Of a stretch of 6,979 nucleotides of DNA, positions 5,861 through 6,979 are shown piece after piece (position 1 is the first letter of the stretch; each line of letters begins with the position of its first letter). The notes beneath the pieces are model-generated. The model saw nothing but the letters and a program-made list of their open reading frames with translations. It ran no database searches and was not told the DNA's origin. The stretch is taken from the NCBI GenBank assembly GCA_029558215.1, contig JAKQFZ010001253.1:1-6979 (forward strand). Direction: 5' to 3'. The DNA is from Candidatus Omnitrophota bacterium (GTDB taxonomy: Bacteria; Hinthialibacterota; Hinthialibacteria; JAKQFZ01). The position numbers were made by a program, and so were the translations under genes.

Positions 5861-6979
5861 TCGCGCGATGACTCGATCGCCAGGACTTAGACTTGACACT
5901 CTCACCCCATCCAGAACCTTCATGAAAGCCCCGTTCTCAACCGTTCTCTCAATGATCGCTTCACCCAGAATCGTCGTTGCTGCACCAAGGACTCTCCCAG
6001 TGACAGGATGAACCAACTGCTTGCCTTCACGGTAGACAACGAAGCGCATTCCAGCACGCGCCAAACCTGTATAAGGCAGTTCAACGGACACTCCCTGACG
6101 CCCCGCCTCAAGCACCGGTCCGCCAAGCAAGGGGAAGTGTCGGGCAAACTTCAGATACAATCCCTCAAGCATCTGAGAAAGTCCATCGCCCTGCACACTT
6201 TCATCATAGACATCGTGCTCGAAGAGCACTCGACCTGTCTCTGTCTCAACAAGCCTTCCCATGATCTCCAATCCAGACTCTGCAACCCGGTGCCGAACAA
6301 AACCTGTGAGGATGAACTCGGCATCCTGGAGACGACCCATCTGCGCCGCAGTCGAAGGGTCAGCCAGATCCGTTGCTGAAAGCTTTCGTTCCAGGAGAAT
6401 CGTATCAAGACTCGCGCGATCAAGGATTCGGAACCTCTTCGGTGCAACAAAGGCACGCATCATCCTATCCTCAATGAGAGAACCCGCTTGAGAAGCCTCT
6501 CCCATGACTTCCAGAGGTGAAATAGTCAGGCTCAATCGAGTTCCAAGGGATTGGGCATCCGGCACAACTCGCAACACCTGAACCGTCCGTTCGCTAAGGA
6601 CGTTGTTCTTATCCGATGCGGCAATCTGAATGGTGTTGGTCGCCTCTTGAAGATCGACAACACTGGCAAAGTGGACTTCAAGTGCAGACTCATTCATCAT
6701 CTCCCGGCCGTTAATCTTCAGGCTCGCAATCTGCTGCCCACTGCTCGCTTTACCTTCAACATAAAAACGATCCAAGAACACGGTCATCGTTGCGTCGTCC
6801 ACTCCACGCAGAACGATCTCCGGCAAGGGATCCGTTGCCATCGTAAGCAATGTTTCGCCCTGATCTGCACGATCAGTCACGAAAGCCAGAAGCGTACCAT
6901 TCTGGAATTCACAGAGTGGATCCAGCCGTCTGGGGCGCACATCATAGCCGACCTTCACAGATTCGGCGACCAGTTGCAG
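5858..6979 (-). CDS. CsgG-like envelope protein, 5' end beyond window
   Basis: The minus-strand frame is open to the right edge (373 codons plus stop). A GTG at 6958 is in frame but has no ribosome site, and coding continues upstream of it, so the true start is outside the window. Counting from that GTG, residues about 46-133 form an Ig-like domain (LKINGRE at 80-86, ATNTIQIAASD later). Residues about 141-275 form a CsgG-like domain with FRILDRASLDTILLERKL (176-193), which aligns with FRVVERGQLESILLEHEL in the next gene. Residues about 280-366 resemble the FlgT C-terminal domain (HPVTGRVLG, then GDRVIAR). The two genes are therefore diverged tandem duplicates with the same domain order. The part before residue 46 has no domain I can assign. 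Whether it carries a signal peptide or lipobox cannot be seen. Probably periplasmic or outer-membrane associated. Confidence 0.87.
   Translation of the reverse strand: MQLVAESVKVGYDVRPRRLDPLCEFQNGTLLAFVTDRADQGETLLTMATDPLPEIVLRGVDDATMTVFLDRFYVEGKASSGQQIASLKINGREMMNESALEVHFASVVDLQEATNTIQIAASDKNNVLSERTVQVLRVVPDAQSLGTRLSLTISPLEVMGEASQAGSLIEDRMMRAFVAPKRFRILDRASLDTILLERKLSATDLADPSTAAQMGRLQDAEFILTGFVRHRVAESGLEIMGRLVETETGRVLFEHDVYDESVQGDGLSQMLEGLYLKFARHFPLLGGPVLEAGRQGVSVELPYTGLARAGMRFVVYREGKQLVHPVTGRVLGAATTILGEAIIERTVENGAFMKVLDGVRVSSLSPGDRVIAR

Overview
The window carries a bacterial chromosomal region with a regulatory and cell-envelope flavour. Genes are compact, often overlapping, with Shine-Dalgarno sites and a balanced base composition. 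The mix of exported WD40 repeats, an FHA-cyclase fusion, CsgG-like lipoproteins and a PqqD-like/M50-like membrane protein with cyclic-nucleotide sensors is what I associate with large signalling-rich genomes (Planctomycetota and relatives, Myxococcota/former Deltaproteobacteria, or candidate phyla). I cannot place it more precisely. No mobile element, CRISPR array, tRNA or rRNA was seen.

Left block (1-3572, all minus strand, transcribed right to left). A 707-aa membrane protein has an N-terminal PqqD-like winged helix, an M50-peptidase-like membrane core whose zinc-ligand positions are replaced, and two C-terminal cyclic-nucleotide-binding domains. It overlaps by ATGA a 138-aa exported protein with a GspG (type II pseudopilin) C-terminal fold but no prepilin signature. 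After about 190 bp that hold two hairpins and one doubtful small ORF comes an exported WD40-repeat protein that runs off the left edge.

Middle (3573-4793). A divergent promoter region separates the membrane protein from a plus-strand FHA-class III nucleotide cyclase fusion. A cyclase-like gene back to back with a double cyclic-nucleotide receptor suggests a local second-messenger circuit. However, the cyclase domain lacks several catalytic residues, so it may be inactive or unconventional.

Right block (4823-6979, minus strand, convergent with the cyclase gene). Two tandem paralogues each have an Ig-like, a CsgG-like and a FlgT-C-like domain. The downstream one is a lipoprotein; the upstream one is cut by the right edge. 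They are separated by 9 bp, and the stop codon of the first lies inside the ribosome binding site of the second. They probably act in the periplasm or at the outer membrane.

The most notable content is the pairing of an atypical FHA-cyclase with an apparently protease-dead M50-like double cNMP receptor, coupled to a pseudopilin-like exported protein. I infer a signalling circuit reaching the envelope. The sequence supports the domain calls, but not the function of the whole.
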